The notes under the pieces: generated by a model
The model's input: only the letters and a program-made list of their open reading frames with translations
What the model was told of the DNA's origin: nothing
The model's database searches: none
In this document: positions 1 through 7,280 of the stretch, one piece after another
How the letters are laid out: each line of letters begins with the position of its first letter
Position numbering within the stretch: position 1 is the stretch's first letter
Made by a program: the position numbers and the translations under genes
Source of the DNA: an uncultured Eggerthellaceae bacterium
GTDB lineage: Bacteria; Actinomycetota; Coriobacteriia; Coriobacteriales; Eggerthellaceae
Reading direction: 5' to 3'
Length of the DNA: 62,444 nucleotides
Assembly (NCBI GenBank): GCA_944320405.1
Contig: CALUHI010000013.1
Coordinates: 1 to 62,444 of the forward strand

Positions 1-22
1 ACACAAGTAAACCGATGATAGC
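1..22. other. Left attP half-site arm (prophage left end)
   Basis: The reverse complement of this segment matches 16 of 22 positions of 45779-45800, the segment starting at the integrase stop codon; ten bases (GCTATCATCG) are identical. Inverted arms flanking the crossover are typical of attP sites of large serine integrases, so this is inferred to be the P' arm. The crossover itself should lie just left of the window. Confidence 0.6.
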
Positions 23-48
23 CATCTTGCAAAATCCCAGATGAAACA

Positions 49-78
49 GAAAAAGGGGCGCACCCGAAGATGCGCCCC
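49..78 (-). terminator. Rho-independent terminator after the endolysin
   Basis: On the minus strand GGGGCGCA pairs with TGCGCCCC around a short loop and is followed by TTTTT. It sits just past the endolysin stop codon and ends the leftward late transcript. Confidence 0.85.
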
Positions 79-84
79 ATGGGG

Positions 85-942
85 TTAGAACGTGCCAGCG
101 TTCAGCTTCCGCTGCATCTCTCGCACGCAATCGGACGGACGGCTGATGCATCCGTCCTGGACGGTTCCGACGCACGCTTGCAGCTTGCGGAACGTGTTGG
201 GGCCAGCGAGGCCGTCAACGTCCGTGCCGATCTTTCGCTGCAAAGCCTTCATCACATCGGATCGGCCGTAGGCGGGGCTGCGCCAGTCCCAAGAGGTAGA
301 GCACAGCCCGGGGTTGCTCCCCTTGTAACCGGAGTACTGATCGGAGACGACGCCGTCCTGCGTTGTCCCGAAGTGCTTCTGCAACGCCCTGGTGGTGGCA
401 GGCCCCCACAGGCCGTCAACGGAGATTGACGCCCCTCCCGTGGAGGGTTTTGACGGAGCAGCCTCGCCATCGTAGTCGGGTCGGATCACGCCGATGACCG
501 TGGAGTAGGCTCGCGTCCTTCGCGCCACGCACCCGTTGTTGGTGTTGCCCTCGATGCATTGCAGGTACGAACCGCCGTTGATCTCGACGATGCCGACGTG
601 GTCGGAGATGCCGTCGCCTTCCCAGTCGAACAGCACCACGTCACCGGGCTTTGCGTCGGATGCCGATACGGTCTTTCCCTTGCTTTTGCCGACCGACAGC
701 ACGGAAGGGCAGTAAGCGCCGGGGATTCCCACGCAGGAAGCCCCTGACTGGGCGAAGACCCACGACACGAACATCGCGCAGTAGGGAACGCCGCTTGCGC
801 CGAAGTCGTAGTTTCCCGAAGTCCTGTCGATCTGCGCTTCGTACCAGCGACCGTACTTCGTGCCAGCCTCCGGGTCGTCCCATCGGGAGTACCCCAGCTC
901 GCCGCGTGCCGTGGAGAGCACGGATTTAGCGTTATTCGCCAT
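85..942 (-). CDS. CHAP-domain endolysin
   Basis: Peptidoglycan hydrolase for host lysis, 285 residues. The N-terminal half is a CHAP amidase/endopeptidase domain: a catalytic Cys in the YCAMF motif, the His in DHVGIV and downstream acidic and Asn residues are visible. The C-terminal half has two peptidoglycan-binding-like repeats (VDGLWGPAT and VDGLAGPNT). There is no signal peptide, so export would depend on the holin two genes upstream. The ATG at 942 is preceded by GGAGG with 9 bases of spacing; an ATG nine codons further upstream lacks a site. It is the last late gene and overlaps the small acidic gene before it by 11 bases. Confidence 0.9.
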   Translation of the reverse strand: MANNAKSVLSTARGELGYSRWDDPEAGTKYGRWYEAQIDRTSGNYDFGASGVPYCAMFVSWVFAQSGASCVGIPGAYCPSVLSVGKSKGKTVSASDAKPGDVVLFDWEGDGISDHVGIVEINGGSYLQCIEGNTNNGCVARRTRAYSTVIGVIRPDYDGEAAPSKPSTGGASISVDGLWGPATTRALQKHFGTTQDGVVSDQYSGYKGSNPGLCSTSWDWRSPAYGRSDVMKALQRKIGTDVDGLAGPNTFRKLQACVGTVQDGCISRPSDCVREMQRKLNAGTF

Positions 943-1063
943 CGTCGTCCACCTCCACGATCTCTGCAACGTCGGCAGGGCCGTCGCCGTCGGTGCGGCC
1001 CGCTTCGGAAAGCGCCATCAGGCACTCGTACTCGGTCTCGTAGTCTTTCTCGTTCTCTTCCAT
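932..1063 (-). CDS. Small acidic hypothetical protein in the lysis cassette
   Basis: 43 residues, strongly acidic (C-terminus EIVEVDDDGE), with no recognised domain. An AAGGA site lies upstream of the ATG. It sits between the C39-like peptidase (2-base gap) and the endolysin (11-base overlap), so it is probably translated with them. Position suggests a lysis accessory; function unknown. Confidence 0.55.
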   Translation of the reverse strand: MEENEKDYETEYECLMALSEAGRTDGDGPADVAEIVEVDDDGE

Positions 1064-1065
1064 GG

Positions 1066-1755
1066 CTATTCCTTCCAGACGGCCACGGCCTGCTTGCCCA
1101 TGGCCTCGTAGATTTCCTCGACTGTCTCCAAGGGGTATTCGACGACGCCCACGAGGGGATCGACGGCATTGACGGTCTCGCCCTCGACGCCCGTCACGAC
1201 GATGCAGTGCGGGTTGTACATGAGCCTGTATCCGTCCTGCTCGTAGGGGCTGGGCACCGCGTCCTCCATGCCGATGGTCACCCAGACGCATGACGGCATG
1301 GGCAGGTCTTCGAAGTCGGTTCCCGTGAGGTCTACCGCCTCGATCCCCTGGTATCCCTCGGTGAGCTTGTCGGCTGTCGCGACGACGCACGGGGCCATGC
1401 ACGCCCACCCGGTCTCGCTGTAGGGGTCTCCCCAGAACTCGTTCACGAAATCGCTTCCGTCGCCTTTCGGCATGGCGTCCGCCGATTCGTACTTAGTGAC
1501 GGTCACGCCTGACATGCGCAGAAGCGTCGATAGGGCCGTCGCCTCGCAACCGGTCGGAAGCTGCGTCATCTGCAAGTCCTGGCTGTAATCGAAGACCCAC
1601 TCGTAAGGCTCGTCTTGGACGATCAGATCGTCATCCCTCGGTTCCACCGGCCCTTGCGTGGCGGCGACGAGAAGGGCGATTGCCGCGCATTCCGCGACTA
1701 TCACCGCGACCATCGCCGCCATGAGGGCCTTACGCAGCCTTGTCGTATTCCTCAT
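1066..1755 (-). CDS. Membrane-anchored C39-like peptidase
   Basis: About 229 residues. A positively charged N-terminus and a hydrophobic segment (residues 12-33) suggest a signal anchor. The rest resembles the peptidase C39-like family: LPTGCEATAL holds the expected catalytic Cys, and a His follows in NPHCIVVTG with an Asp in NAVDPL. Such proteins cleave peptide or isopeptide bonds outside the membrane. In this lysis cassette it may help cleave the envelope or modify the surface of lysogens. The start is uncertain: no candidate has a strong site. ATG 1755 keeps the charged n-region but overlaps the holin gene; ATG 1722 avoids the overlap. Confidence 0.7.
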   Translation of the reverse strand: MRNTTRLRKALMAAMVAVIVAECAAIALLVAATQGPVEPRDDDLIVQDEPYEWVFDYSQDLQMTQLPTGCEATALSTLLRMSGVTVTKYESADAMPKGDGSDFVNEFWGDPYSETGWACMAPCVVATADKLTEGYQGIEAVDLTGTDFEDLPMPSCVWVTIGMEDAVPSPYEQDGYRLMYNPHCIVVTGVEGETVNAVDPLVGVVEYPLETVEEIYEAMGKQAVAVWKE

Positions 1756-2005
1756 CGGCATCGCCGCCGGTCGTCTTGTCGCCGTCAGCGAATCCGTCGG
1801 TGGTCGGATCGACCACGACGCCGACGATCACGAGGATCGCGAAGATGCTCTCCACGACGGCGAGCACCTGCCCCTCCAAGGTGGAGAGGTCGAGCGTGAT
1901 TCCGAAGATCGCGGCGACCTGCGCGATCAGAAGGAAGACCGCCGGAACCATGGCGATCCAGAAAGCCTTGTTCTTGAGGCGTGCGCCCCAGTCGATGTTC
2001 TTCAT
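1730..2005 (-). CDS. Holin, phi LC3 family
   Basis: 91 residues. The start (INWK-like NIDWGARLKNKAFWIAMVPA) matches the phi LC3 holin pattern, with two hydrophobic helices (about 15-35 and 45-65) and a charged C-terminal tail rich in Asp and Lys. It would form the membrane lesion that times lysis and releases the CHAP endolysin. ATG at 2005 follows AGGAGAA with good spacing. Confidence 0.85.
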   Translation of the reverse strand: MKNIDWGARLKNKAFWIAMVPAVFLLIAQVAAIFGITLDLSTLEGQVLAVVESIFAILVIVGVVVDPTTDGFADGDKTTGGDADEEYDKAA

Positions 2006-2018
2006 TTTTCTTCTCCTG

Positions 2019-2459
2019 TCAGTTGATTCGCCTGACCGTAGCGGCGTGGATGTCGTCCACCTGCTGCGCCACGGTCGCGAGCATTTCGTGGTTCTCGTTC
2101 ACCTTCGCGCCCATCTGCGAGCTTCTGTCCTGCGAGACTTCGAGCTTTGCGGATATGGCGTTGAGCGCCGACGCCATGGCCTGCGAGCTTTCGCTCTGCC
2201 TGTTCATGGCGTCGATCATCCGCGCGGCGTTCGTCGCGTTGTCGCGCTCGCGCTCGTCGCGCATGCGGGCCTCGTCAGCCAGCCTCTTTTCCGATTGCTG
2301 CCGAATCTCTATCTCGCCGCGCCGCGATTCCCGGACTATGGGCATGTAACGGATCGCGACGAACGAGACGACGATGATCAAACCAGCGGCGAGAAGCCAG
2401 AGCGGGCCGTTGACGCCCAGAGCGTCGATCAGGTGGACGTAGGTCTCATCCCCCGGCAT
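2019..2459 (-). CDS. Single-TM coiled-coil protein of the lysis cassette
   Basis: 146 residues: one transmembrane helix (about 18-38), then a charged, Arg/Glu-rich predicted coiled coil to the C-terminus. No family assigned. Similar one-helix proteins often lie next to phage holins and act as second holins or spanin-like factors. It lies 13 bases upstream of the holin in the same direction. Confidence 0.65.
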   Translation of the reverse strand: MPGDETYVHLIDALGVNGPLWLLAAGLIIVVSFVAIRYMPIVRESRRGEIEIRQQSEKRLADEARMRDERERDNATNAARMIDAMNRQSESSQAMASALNAISAKLEVSQDRSSQMGAKVNENHEMLATVAQQVDDIHAATVRRIN

Positions 2460-2462
2460 CTA

Positions 2463-2720
2463 TTACCCCTCCGCTACGTCTGTGGTGTTGTCTGAGGTGT
2501 TGGAGGAATCGCCGGAGGCGGGCGCGTCTTCCGGCTCAAGCAGCGCCTCAAGCGAGTTGATGGTGTTTCGCCACTCCTGGCGCTTGGCCTTGATGGGGGC
2601 GTAGTCCTCTTCCGTGATCCACCCCTCCGAGTGCTTCTGGCACTGGTAGTCGGTGTCGCTGAGCAGGATTTTGCACGCTGCGATCTCGGCCATGATCTGT
2701 TCCTGCGTCATCTCTTCCAT
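2463..2720 (-). CDS. Small hypothetical tail/lysis junction protein
   Basis: 85 residues. The first 60 are helical and charged; the C-terminal 25 are Ser/Thr/Asp/Asn-rich. No domain recognised. It is the first gene after the terminator that closes the reverse-transcriptase gene and is spaced 3 bases before the next gene. A GAGG-type site precedes the ATG. Confidence 0.6.
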   Translation of the reverse strand: MEEMTQEQIMAEIAACKILLSDTDYQCQKHSEGWITEEDYAPIKAKRQEWRNTINSLEALLEPEDAPASGDSSNTSDNTTDVAEG

Positions 2721-2736
2721 GTTCTGCCTCCTTGAT

Positions 2737-3987
2737 CTAGGGCATTAAAAAAGCCCCTTGAAGGGGCTTCGTGTCCTGAAAATGGGGAGACCCCGCAAGC
2801 GGGGCCTCCAATGGGAAATGCAATGTGATTATGTGGCCCGGGGGGGGGTCTTTCCTCAATGCCTCTTCGCTGAAAAGCTTCTTGAACAAAGCGTCCATGT
2901 CCTTCCGCGTTCTGTAGGCATCGAGGTGCAGGATCGAACCCCGCCACGATTGGAAGGAGGTCACGGCGTCTTCCAGCGTCATGCTTCCTTTCGCGACCAG
3001 AGCGCCCTGCTTCTTCAGCTTTCTGCGCTCGTGGGTTATCGATTCCCTGCATGGGCGCATCACCACCTTTCCGGTGGGGCCGAACGATATCCGCTTCTTC
3101 AGGAAGGTGAAGCATTTGGTCAGCTTGACGATGTGCGTCTTCCGGTCGTTGATGGTAATTCCGAGCGCGGCGCACCTGTCCTTGATCACGACGAGGCACG
3201 CCTGAAGGTACTCCTTGTCCTCATGGAGAAGGTAGAAATCGTCCATGTACCTTCCGTACCCTTCGGAATCGAGGCATTCCGTTACGAAATGGTCTACCGG
3301 TGACGGCATCGACACCGCTTCGATCTGGTTCGGCTCCGACCCAAGGCCGAGGCCGATCCCCTTCCCGTCTTTGTTCTGCGAATCGATGAAGCGGAAAGCG
3401 AGGGCCTTCGCCCTCTCGTCGTCGAGGTTCTTGTCGATAATCGACTTCACTACATCGTGCCGGATGCTTCCGAAGAAGTTGGAGAAATCACCGAGAAGGA
3501 TGTAGCCCTCTTTCCCGTGCTTCTTGTAGAACCGCTCCAAATCGCGTTTCATGGCGCGGAGGGCGTAGTCGAGGCCCTTCCCCTTCATGTTGGCTGTGTT
3601 GCGGTCTATAAGGGTAGGGGCGAGCGCCGGTACGAGGATGTTCTGCGAGATCGCCTTCTGCGGCACCCGCTCTGAGAAATGCACGGACGAGATGTGCCGC
3701 GTCTTCCCGCGCTCTATGGTGTCGAACTCGTGAAAGCCGCGACAGATGTCGCGGCCCGCCTCCAAATCCTTCTTCGTCCGGTTGATGTTGAGAAGCCAGT
3801 TGATCTGGTAGCGTTGGGTGGAGCCCTTCCACGCAACTCCCCTGGCGGCTTCCTTTTGAGCTTTGTAGAGCACGTTGAGATCGAGCATGGCATCGAAGGT
3901 GCATCCTTCAAGCCGCTTCGCCCGTTTCTCCGCCCTTTCCGCTTCGCGCCGCCGCCGTCTGGCTTCACGGCGTTCTTCGGAATTCAA
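2737..3987 (-). CDS. DGR reverse transcriptase
   Basis: Retroviral-type reverse transcriptase that copies the TR RNA into mutagenised cDNA. From the chosen start, the palm motifs appear in order: GDFSNFF with the first catalytic Asp near residue 167, a GLGLGSEPNQ block where DGR enzymes usually have a Ser-Gln pair, and YMDD near 247-250. The N-terminus is a strongly basic helix (RREARRRRREAERAEKRAKR). The start is a TTG at 3987 with an AGGAGG site five bases upstream; the first ATG, at 4092, lies within the TR-RT spacer and lacks a site. The frame runs through a C9 tract at 2840-2848 and then through the terminator. With one C fewer, a TAA at 2829-2831 would close it. Confidence 0.9.
   Translation of the reverse strand: MNSEERREARRRRREAERAEKRAKRLEGCTFDAMLDLNVLYKAQKEAARGVAWKGSTQRYQINWLLNINRTKKDLEAGRDICRGFHEFDTIERGKTRHISSVHFSERVPQKAISQNILVPALAPTLIDRNTANMKGKGLDYALRAMKRDLERFYKKHGKEGYILLGDFSNFFGSIRHDVVKSIIDKNLDDERAKALAFRFIDSQNKDGKGIGLGLGSEPNQIEAVSMPSPVDHFVTECLDSEGYGRYMDDFYLLHEDKEYLQACLVVIKDRCAALGITINDRKTHIVKLTKCFTFLKKRISFGPTGKVVMRPCRESITHERRKLKKQGALVAKGSMTLEDAVTSFQSWRGSILHLDAYRTRKDMDALFKKLFSEEALRKDPPPGHIITLHFPLEAPLAGSPHFQDTKPLQGAFLMP
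2747..2769 (-). terminator. Terminator of the retroelement transcript
   Basis: On the minus strand AAGCCCCTT/AAGGGGCTT forms a nine-base stem followed by a T run. It lies inside the annotated 3' end of the reverse-transcriptase reading frame, which argues that the real stop is upstream. Confidence 0.8.
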
Positions 3988-4211
3988 TCGTCCTCCTAAA
4001 AAAAGGGAACCCTGCACGGCAATCAGTGGATGCCCGAGCAGCCGCTTGGTACGGCGGCATGAAACGCGCACCGGCATCCTGATGCACGCCATGCAAGCAG
4101 CGTCCGCCGCCGTCCGCAGGGTTCAGATTCACGGCTTTCGCCGAACGTCACGGCTTCCTTCCACTTAGGCTCTGCTTTCGGACGCGCCTACTCGGTCTGG
4201 CCTTTCTTAGC

Positions 4212-4340
4212 GGAATCAGGGCAGCGGGCGGATGCCATCATTCGACGCCGTATTGTAGTTCGAATTGCCATTGTTGTTGCAATTGCAGACGTTCGAAGAC
4301 GATCCCGAAGCCGAACAACGCTCCCACCACGTATTGCGAG
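4212..4340 (-). repeat. DGR template repeat (TR)
   Basis: 129-bp copy of the target gene's 3' end, offset from VR by 724 bp. Of 12 differences from VR (at 4216, 4251, 4256, 4265, 4266, 4271, 4272, 4277, 4283, 4287, 4293 and 4335), 11 are adenines on the minus (coding) strand of TR. The exception is 4287, T in TR and G in VR. TR begins 21 bases after the Avd-like gene and is followed by about 220 bases of non-coding spacer before the reverse transcriptase, the arrangement needed for a TR-containing RNA that primes its own cDNA. Confidence 0.95.
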
Positions 4341-4361
4341 TAACAAGCCGTAACCTGGCGA

Positions 4362-4853
4362 TTATACTTCATCTTCCCCGCATGCCATCAGCTCTTCAAG
4401 CTCGGCAAGCTCCATCCGCGCCCTTGCCACCTGCTCTTCGATGGGCGCTGATTTCGCGAGCCTCGCCGATTTCCTCGTACCCTTCAGAAGCCCGATCTCC
4501 CGGTCAACCATGTCCGCGAGGTTTTCGAAAACGTTTACGTTTATCGGAAGCCCTATATCCTTCAGCGATTGCATGTCCTGCATGATGCGGTAGCAGTCCG
4601 CTATCGCGAGCGTCAGGTAGTGCTTCCTGTAGACGACCCCATGGGCCGTGTTCGGATAGAACGTGTCAGCCCTTATGACGTTATCAACAAGCGACTTCGC
4701 CGTTTCAACGGCTGGCACCGCGCAAAGCAGCCGGTACGATTTCGGGACGACCTTCTGCGACGCCATGAGCCTCGTGACCTCGTTCCTGATGTTGATCGCG
4801 TTCTTTATGAACTCCCTATCGGAAACGCTCCGGTCTTTCCTAAGCACGGTCAT
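4362..4853 (-). CDS. Avd-like DGR accessory protein
   Basis: 163 residues, predicted almost wholly helical with a basic tilt and a C-terminal Glu-rich helix. Avd proteins are small helical-bundle, nucleic-acid-binding partners of DGR reverse transcriptases. This gene occupies the canonical place between target gene and TR, but is longer than the usual roughly 125 residues, so the family call rests on position, size class and fold impression. A GGAAAG site precedes the ATG at 4853. No other gene in the window could serve this role. Confidence 0.7.
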   Translation of the reverse strand: MTVLRKDRSVSDREFIKNAINIRNEVTRLMASQKVVPKSYRLLCAVPAVETAKSLVDNVIRADTFYPNTAHGVVYRKHYLTLAIADCYRIMQDMQSLKDIGLPINVNVFENLADMVDREIGLLKGTRKSARLAKSAPIEEQVARARMELAELEELMACGEDEV

Positions 4854-4874
4854 GGGCTTTCCTTTCTGATGGGT

Positions 4875-4899
4875 GCGCCCCCGCGCAAGGCGGGGGCGC
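4875..4899. other. Ten-bp perfect hairpin/cruciform downstream of VR
   Basis: GCGCCCCCGC, a five-base loop, then GCGGGGGCGC, starting 37 bases beyond the end of VR and before the Avd-like gene. In the Bordetella phage DGR a GC-rich hairpin just downstream of VR is needed for efficient homing. There is no T run, so termination is less likely. Confidence 0.7.
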
Positions 4900-4924
4900 T
4901 GCGGGCGTCAGGCACTTGGCTATT

Positions 4925-5833
4925 CTAGCCAATGTGGAAGCAGGGCAGCGGGCGGATGCCATCATTCGACGCCGAATTGCAGTTCGAAAAGCCACCGTTG
5001 GTGCAAGTGCCGACGTGCGAAGACGATCCCGAAGCCGAACAACGCTCCCACCACGTATGGCGAGATCGGATAGGAGTGCGTCCGTTGGCGAAGATCGGAA
5101 GCTGACGGTCGGTGTTCGCCATGAGCGTTTCCCCGTTGTGCGGGGTTCCCAGCCTGACGCTGCCCCAGACCTCGATCTCAGACGGTGCCCACACCTTGCC
5201 GAGATTCATCCACTTTCCGCCGTTGTCGTCGGTGAGGGTGCCGGACGCAGAATGGCGGATCGGGTTGTAGATTCGGATGTCCTTGAGTGCGCTCTTCCAT
5301 GCCGCAGGCAGGTAGTTGTAGAACGTGGTGTTCATCCAGTCATAGAGGTCGCTCGCAAGCCAAGGGCTAGTTTCGTCAGCTGTTCCGTTGTTGCCGCCCG
5401 CATCGTTGTACTTGACGTTCTCAGGGTAAACGATGGCGGGAACGAGCGTGATCATATGGCCGTTGATGGTGTCGCCGACCCCGTAATACTGGTCGAATCC
5501 GGCGATCTGGTAGTTCATAGCCGTGTGTGCCGTGTTGTTCAGGGTGCATGTCAGATAGTCGCCGATCTGCAATCCTTCGAAGTTGCCCGCCGCCGCCCTG
5601 TTCTTCAGCCACGTGATCGGATCGGTCGAGCCGATCTCGGAGGCGAACACCGTCGCGAGGTTCCTGCCCAATGGAACGTATGTAGCATATGTGAGGCCGA
5701 TGCCGTTGGCGGTTCTGCGAGTGGCCTCGGCGTTGTCGCTCGCAGCGTCCGCCGTCGCCTGGGCGTCATCGTCGGTGAAGTTGTAGATGTTGCCCTCTTG
5801 GTCTTTGAACTGGTGCAAGTCGTAAGTAGCCAT
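4925..5833 (-). CDS. DGR target: variable DUF6273/C-type-lectin-like tail protein
   Basis: 302 residues. The N-terminus (YDLHQFKDQEGNIYNFTDD) resembles short virion-attachment segments of tail proteins. Residues about 120-302 resemble DUF6273, a C-type-lectin-like fold used by many DGR targets, ending in DGIRPLP. VR encodes the last 45 or so residues. Codons that differ from TR give His259, His273, Gly275, Thr276, Thr278, Gly280, Phe282, Cys285, Ser287 and Cys298. It lies downstream of the baseplate protein, so it is inferred to be the adhesin at the tail tip. A terminator hairpin precedes it, so it may also be transcribed separately. Confidence 0.85.
   Translation of the reverse strand: MATYDLHQFKDQEGNIYNFTDDDAQATADAASDNAEATRRTANGIGLTYATYVPLGRNLATVFASEIGSTDPITWLKNRAAAGNFEGLQIGDYLTCTLNNTAHTAMNYQIAGFDQYYGVGDTINGHMITLVPAIVYPENVKYNDAGGNNGTADETSPWLASDLYDWMNTTFYNYLPAAWKSALKDIRIYNPIRHSASGTLTDDNGGKWMNLGKVWAPSEIEVWGSVRLGTPHNGETLMANTDRQLPIFANGRTPIRSRHTWWERCSASGSSSHVGTCTNGGFSNCNSASNDGIRPLPCFHIG
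4936..5064 (-). repeat. DGR variable repeat (VR)
   Basis: Target copy of TR within the 3' end of the tail-protein gene. Substitutions sit at first or second positions of codons that are AAC or AAT in TR (for example Asn to His, Phe, Gly or Thr). The GC-rich 3' stretch covering DGIRPLP is identical to TR and is the expected initiation-of-mutagenic-homing region. Confidence 0.95.
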
Positions 5834-5852
5834 TTGTCCCCTTTCTCGAAAT

Positions 5853-5878
5853 TAAAAAAGCGCCCGGTCGGGCGCTTC
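5853..5878 (-). terminator. Terminator-like hairpin before the DGR target gene
   Basis: On the minus strand AAGCGCCCG/CGGGCGCTT is followed by TTTTTTAATTT. It separates the baseplate protein from the DGR target gene and could limit read-through into the retroelement. Confidence 0.8.
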
Positions 5879-5894
5879 GCGAAAGCTCCGTTCG

Positions 5895-7004
5895 TTACAT
5901 GGATGGCAGCACCATCATGCCGTCCGAATACGACGCCTTCGGGATGCTCAGAACGCCGCTTTGGTACGTCACGTTGCGGACGTACATCGTTCCGTCGATG
6001 AAGATCGGATAGCCGCCCGCGTTCCTTGCGACGGCGTCCAGAGCCGCTTGCAGAGCCTCGACGGTTGACAGAAGTTCTTCGATGATGCGTCCGTTGAAGT
6101 CGGCCTCCCTAGATGCGTCCAGCGCCGATTCCTCGGCTCGGCTGGCGACCTCCAAGGCGTCGTCTGCGGTGCAGTCGTAGGTCGGCAGGAGCATCCTCCC
6201 GTTTTCCGGTTCAGCGCCCTTCACAAGAAGCGCCTCGCCGTCGAAGGAGATGTCTTTCGATTTGACGTACCACGTGCCGTTGACGAACATCCCGCTCGTG
6301 CATGAGTTTCGCGCCAGCTTGTCGATGATCCCGCTGCTGGTTGCTGCGAGATAGCTGTCGGTGACGCCTTCCAAAGCGTTCTCGATCATCAGCGGGATTT
6401 CCGAAGCGCGTGCCTGGGCGAGCGATGCCGCCGACGCAGCATCCGTCGTCGCGGCGTTCGCGCTGTCAACAGCCGCCTCCGATTTGTTCACCGCCTCGTT
6501 CACGGTCGATAGCATCGTGGTCGCCTGGGCGACGAGGTCGCCTACCGTGTCAGCAAGCTCTTCCGCGTTGTCCAGGTAGGATTCAAGCTCTTGGATGATC
6601 TCTTCGATATACGGAAGGTAGTCAGAATCCGTGAACATGCAGATTACCGGAAGCGTGACGATATCCATCGTCTCGGTCGTGATGATCGACCCGTCTTGCC
6701 GGTAAACCGCGAAGTAGGCGAGTTCCGTCTTGCCGTACGAGAGCATGAGGCCAGCCGGGACGGTATGGCTCACGAGGCCGTTCTCCGCGCTCGTGATCGT
6801 CGCGTTCTCGGCGAACTTGTGGCCGTCGGATCGCAAAGCCTCGAAATAGACGCTGCATCCGGTCAGGTTGTAAGGCTCGCCGTCGAGCGTGATCTGCACG
6901 TTCAAAGGCTCGGAATCAACCTCGCCCTGCCTGACGTAGGTCGGCTTGTTGCTCCTGAACTTCTCGCGGGTCTTGTCGAGGTCTAAGATCAGGTAATCGT
7001 CCAT
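5895..7004 (-). CDS. BppU-like baseplate/upper tail-fibre protein
   Basis: 369 residues. Residues 1-140 match the BppU N-terminal pattern (ILDLDKTREKF, then beta-rich), the part that docks receptor-binding proteins on Gram-positive siphophage baseplates. A long Ala/Glu coiled coil (about 145-210) follows, then two related beta modules (NGTWYVKS...RMLLPTYD and DGTMYVRN...MMVLPSM) separated by a second helix. ATG 7004 has a GGGGG-type site; a GTG nine bases upstream is less likely. It lies directly upstream of the DGR target and probably carries that adhesin. Confidence 0.75.
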   Translation of the reverse strand: MDDYLILDLDKTREKFRSNKPTYVRQGEVDSEPLNVQITLDGEPYNLTGCSVYFEALRSDGHKFAENATITSAENGLVSHTVPAGLMLSYGKTELAYFAVYRQDGSIITTETMDIVTLPVICMFTDSDYLPYIEEIIQELESYLDNAEELADTVGDLVAQATTMLSTVNEAVNKSEAAVDSANAATTDAASAASLAQARASEIPLMIENALEGVTDSYLAATSSGIIDKLARNSCTSGMFVNGTWYVKSKDISFDGEALLVKGAEPENGRMLLPTYDCTADDALEVASRAEESALDASREADFNGRIIEELLSTVEALQAALDAVARNAGGYPIFIDGTMYVRNVTYQSGVLSIPKASYSDGMMVLPSM

Positions 7005-7019
7005 TGTTCTCACCCCCTC

Positions 7020-7280
7020 TCACTGGCGCTTGCCGACGATGATCGTCTCGCCCGATCTCATGGTGAGCACCAGCACTCGATCCCCTGCCGCGCACGCGCA
7101 CAGGGCGGCGCATCGGGAAGTGGTGCCGGAGTAGTTGAGGGCCACCTGGTAGGAGCCGTCGGCGTTCTTCGACGCGACAGTCCCCCAGCGATGGAATTCT
7201 CGCTTGTTCGAGCCGTCGCTCCCCCTGCCTCCGTAAAGGAGCTTCGAAAGCTCGTCGAGCGACGTTTTACGCTTCCGCAC
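7020..7280 (-). CDS. Small tail/baseplate protein
   Basis: 86 residues from the GTG at 7280, 11 bases after GGAGG; an in-frame GTG at 7292 overlaps that site and is unlikely. The central segment (WGTVASKNADGSYQVAL, then GDRVLVLTMRSGETIIVGK) looks like the small OB-type beta barrel of baseplate hub or spike proteins. It overlaps the hub protein by 14 bases. Family assignment is tentative. Confidence 0.6.
   Translation of the reverse strand: MRKRKTSLDELSKLLYGGRGSDGSNKREFHRWGTVASKNADGSYQVALNYSGTTSRCAALCACAAGDRVLVLTMRSGETIIVGKRQ

Noticed and set aside
4265-4585. Plus-strand frame across TR and the Avd-like gene
   Set aside because: It overlaps TR and the Avd-like gene in antisense, lacks a ribosome site and would be altered by TR function.
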